A stretch of DNA of 64,000 nt from a bacterium (lineage in GTDB: Bacteria; JAMCPX01): the NCBI GenBank assembly GCA_021792615.1, contig JAJYUJ010000010.1, forward strand, positions 1-64,000, in the 5' to 3' direction. Made by a program: the position numbers and the translations under genes. Position 1 is the first letter of the stretch; each line of letters begins with the position of its first letter. Below, piece by piece: positions 62,248 through 64,000 of the stretch. The notes under the pieces were generated by a model, which worked only from the letters and a program-made list of their open reading frames with translations, was not told the DNA's origin and ran no database searches.

Positions 62248-63075
62248 ATGGCGAATAAAAACATGAAAAAAGTGGTGCTCATTACAGGAGCATCTTCGGG
62301 CATCGGAAAAGAAACGGCAAAACTTCTGTCCCAAAGCGGTCTTGTCGTGTATGGCGCTGCACGAAGACTGGAGAAGATGCAGGACCTGAAGGATGCAGGG
62401 GTACATATCCTGCCGATGGACGTAACCGATGAAAAGAGCATGGTCAAAGGCGTGCAGGATATTTTAAAGGCGGAAAAACGCATCGATGTTCTGGTAAACA
62501 ATGCAGGTTACGGCTCCTACGGCTCTCTGGAAGACGTACCTTTGTCCGAGGCGAAATACCAGTTCGAGGTAAACGTTTTCGGCATGGCAAGGCTGACGCA
62601 GCTTGTGATCCCGCAGATGAGATCGCAGAAAAGCGGCAAAATAATAAACATATCTTCCATCGGCGGAAAACTGGGCGAACCGCACGGCGCGTGGTATCAC
62701 GCCACGAAGTTTGCCGTGGAGGGATTGAGCGACAGCATCAGGATGGAATTGAAACAATTCGGTATTCAGGTGATCGTCATAGAACCCGGAGCAATCATAA
62801 CCGAATGGAACAGGATATCGAGAGAGAACCTTATCAAAAGGTCGGGCAATACCGCTTATAAAACCATGGCCGTAAAACAGGTGCACATGATGGAGAAGGC
62901 CGATAAGTGGGGGTCTCGACCCGTGGTCATTGCCAGGGTAATCAAAAAAGCCGTCGATTCCCCTCATCCCAGAACAAGGTATGCGGCAGGCGGCGGGGCA
63001 AAACCTCTTTTGTTCCTGAGAAGCATCGTTCCGGACAAACTGTTCGACAGATTGTATTTAAGCCAGTTGAAGTAA
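62248..63075 (+). CDS. SDR-family oxidoreductase
   Basis: 275 residues from ATG 62248, which follows AGAGGAGGAGG. TGASSGIGKETAKLL cofactor loop, VLVNNAGYGSYG, NISSIGGKLGEPHGAWYHAT-K with the catalytic Tyr/Lys, and IEPGAIITEW. Closest in style to the 17-beta-HSD/retinol-dehydrogenase-like short-chain oxidoreductases. The longer frame from 62116 is not supported by a ribosome site. Last gene before the gspJ-type gene. Confidence 0.9.
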   Translation: MANKNMKKVVLITGASSGIGKETAKLLSQSGLVVYGAARRLEKMQDLKDAGVHILPMDVTDEKSMVKGVQDILKAEKRIDVLVNNAGYGSYGSLEDVPLSEAKYQFEVNVFGMARLTQLVIPQMRSQKSGKIINISSIGGKLGEPHGAWYHATKFAVEGLSDSIRMELKQFGIQVIVIEPGAIITEWNRISRENLIKRSGNTAYKTMAVKQVHMMEKADKWGSRPVVIARVIKKAVDSPHPRTRYAAGGGAKPLLFLRSIVPDKLFDRLYLSQLK

Positions 63076-63198
63076 GTCCTCTGCGGCGGGCAATCCGTGC
63101 CGCAAGGAGGGCGGGTTGTCCGCGGTCTGTTACGCAAGGTTGCTTTCTGCATAAAGATTCATTAAATTGAAGCATAAAGGCTGCAGGAGGACAGGTAT

Positions 63199-63303
63199 AT
63201 GCGCCAGCGAGAAAAAATTACCCAAAGTAAAGAGAAAAAAGATCGTGCATACGGTGTACGCTCTGCAGTCCGGATAAGCCGTTCCGAGGTATCTGTTGGG
63301 TAA
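63199..63303 (+). CDS. 34-codon leader-like ORF ahead of gspJ
   Basis: ATG 63199 follows AGGAGGACAGGT, a strong ribosome site. It encodes MRQREKITQSKEKKDRAYGV and 14 more residues, then stops at 63303. The start resembles the gspG leader (MRREKKFT). It overlaps the candidate gspJ start (TTG 63296) in another frame. It is either a coupled leader or the true N-terminus of gspJ separated by a one-base shift. Confidence 0.4.
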   Translation: MRQREKITQSKEKKDRAYGVRSAVRISRSEVSVG

Positions 63304-64000
63304 ACTCAGTCGTTTATCCGGTGCAGAACCATGCCGGGTTTTGCCAGATCATGCATACAAGAAGGTTCGGCAAAAAGTCAGCTCTGATGTTCTGCGGCAG
63401 ACAACGGATGCTGCAACCCCGGGAAGGGACACCATAACCGGGTTTACCTTGCTCGAAACCCTTATCGCGATGTCCATACTCGCGATCATCATGACATTTG
63501 TATACCTCTCGTTCTTTACGGCGTTTAAAGCGAAATCCTACGTGGAGCACCGGAATGAGGTGTACCAGATCGGCAACCAGATCATGTTCCATTTAAAAAG
63601 GGAGCTGAGCTCTGCATTCCTCGATGTGACGCCTGCCGGGACCATAGCGCCGTATACCTATTTTGTAGGCATAAAAGACAAGTGGAACGACAATCCTATG
63701 GACAAGCTCTTTTTTACAACCCTGTCCCATGTCGATATACCCATGGGGAGCGGTGTGGCCGGCTCGGATTATGCTGCAATAGGGTACGATACGCAGATGA
63801 ACCGGGATAAGAATGTCGTTTACCTTGTTCACCGGGAAACGCCATTCTTTACATCGGAGCCGTTGATCCAGGGAACGGGATTTGTGCTGACGCGGTCTGT
63901 TGTGAGCTTCGCCCTGTACTATTTCGATCCCAACTCCAAACAGTGGGTCAATGAATGGGATACGAGGCTGCAGGGTATGAACTATTTACCGTACGCGGTG
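63296..64000 (+). CDS. gspJ: type II secretion pseudopilin GspJ, partial (runs off the end)
   Basis: Open to the last base of the window. The pilin-like motif is G/FTLLETLIAMSILAIIMTF at 63440 onward, followed by the GspJ-type domain: NQIMFHLKRELSSAFLD, then DKLFFTTLSHVDIP, DKNVVYLVHRE and VVSFALYYFDPNSKQW. The nearest upstream in-frame start is TTG 63296, which would give a 48-residue leader; the frame is closed by TAA at 63275. The start is therefore uncertain. It is the next expected gene after gspI in gspC-to-N order. Confidence 0.85.
   Translation, partial: MGKLSRLSGAEPCRVLPDHAYKKVRQKVSSDVLRQTTDAATPGRDTITGFTLLETLIAMSILAIIMTFVYLSFFTAFKAKSYVEHRNEVYQIGNQIMFHLKRELSSAFLDVTPAGTIAPYTYFVGIKDKWNDNPMDKLFFTTLSHVDIPMGSGVAGSDYAAIGYDTQMNRDKNVVYLVHRETPFFTSEPLIQGTGFVLTRSVVSFALYYFDPNSKQWVNEWDTRLQGMNYLPYAV

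Noticed and set aside
43560-63295. tRNA-type att sites or an integrase explaining the island
   Set aside because: No tRNA at either edge, no integrase or recombinase gene, and no clear direct repeat at the two gsp junctions.
1-64000. tRNA, rRNA, tmRNA or riboswitch genes
   Set aside because: I looked at the gaps between genes and saw no cloverleaf, rRNA-like segment or known riboswitch core; short structured RNAs could still be missed without a covariance search.

Overview
The window is from a Gram-negative bacterium. It encodes a type II secretion system with a secretin, a Wza-like outer-membrane export lipoprotein, a small outer-membrane barrel and LysM/Hfq/HflX genes. Futalosine-route menaquinone genes (mqnE, mqnA), GatCA, an MJ0042-type zinc-ribbon/DUF3426 protein and a MerR protein with a cysteine-rich two-CW-like tail fit best with Desulfobacterota ('Deltaproteobacteria') or a neighbouring phylum such as Nitrospirota. 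This placement is inference from gene content; no rRNA is present to test it.

Layout. 1-3.2 kb: minus-strand operon deoB-ribF-aroE with a 95-bp inverted-repeat element beyond its end. 3.3-9.5 kb: plus-strand run gatC-gatA-membrane protein-mqnE-mqnA-acidic small protein. 9.5-12.9 kb: minus-strand operon of a zinc-ribbon membrane protein, a helical-repeat protein, a DUF721 protein and a glycosyltransferase. 13-14.4 kb: metallo-beta-lactamase-fold hydrolase plus MerR regulator. 14.5-24.5 kb: minus-strand genes comM, purH, purD, then exopolysaccharide export and its control (wza-like, tyrosine autokinase, PHP phosphatase), then an ECF sigma factor with a membrane anti-sigma-like partner bearing a carbohydrate-binding-like domain. 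24.5-43.6 kb: radC, an outer-membrane protein, then a long tightly packed plus-strand run: gamma-carbonic anhydrase, cyclic-nucleotide-binding protein, LysM protein, guaB, guaA, dnaE, hfq, hflX, gspC-D-E-F-G-H-I.

43.6-63.2 kb: about 19.6 kb separates gspI from a gspJ-type pseudopilin gene that starts near 63.3 kb and runs off the end. The edges of this insert carry ordinary metabolic genes (two SDR oxidoreductases, cupin, amidohydrolase, ATP-grasp). Its A/T-richer core looks like a defence and mobile-DNA island. It holds rsgA, two DUF1016/YhcG-type PD-(D/E)XK genes, a three-gene AAA+ ATPase / subtilisin-like protease / AbiV-HEPN-like operon, an HNH endonuclease with an EVE/PUA-like N-terminus, a broken MvaI/BcnI-like gene interrupted by a 280-bp GIY-YIG element with perfect 14-bp inverted repeats, one intact and several decayed ORF6N genes, and an antitoxin with a frameshifted RelE-type toxin. 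Many palindromic repeats lie between these genes.

The most interesting points are the AAA-protease-AbiV operon, the GIY-YIG inverted-repeat element with two small relatives in the window, and palindromes embedded inside the coding sequence of both ORF6N and DUF1016 genes that change in sequence but keep their dyad symmetry. No tRNA, rRNA or CRISPR array was seen.
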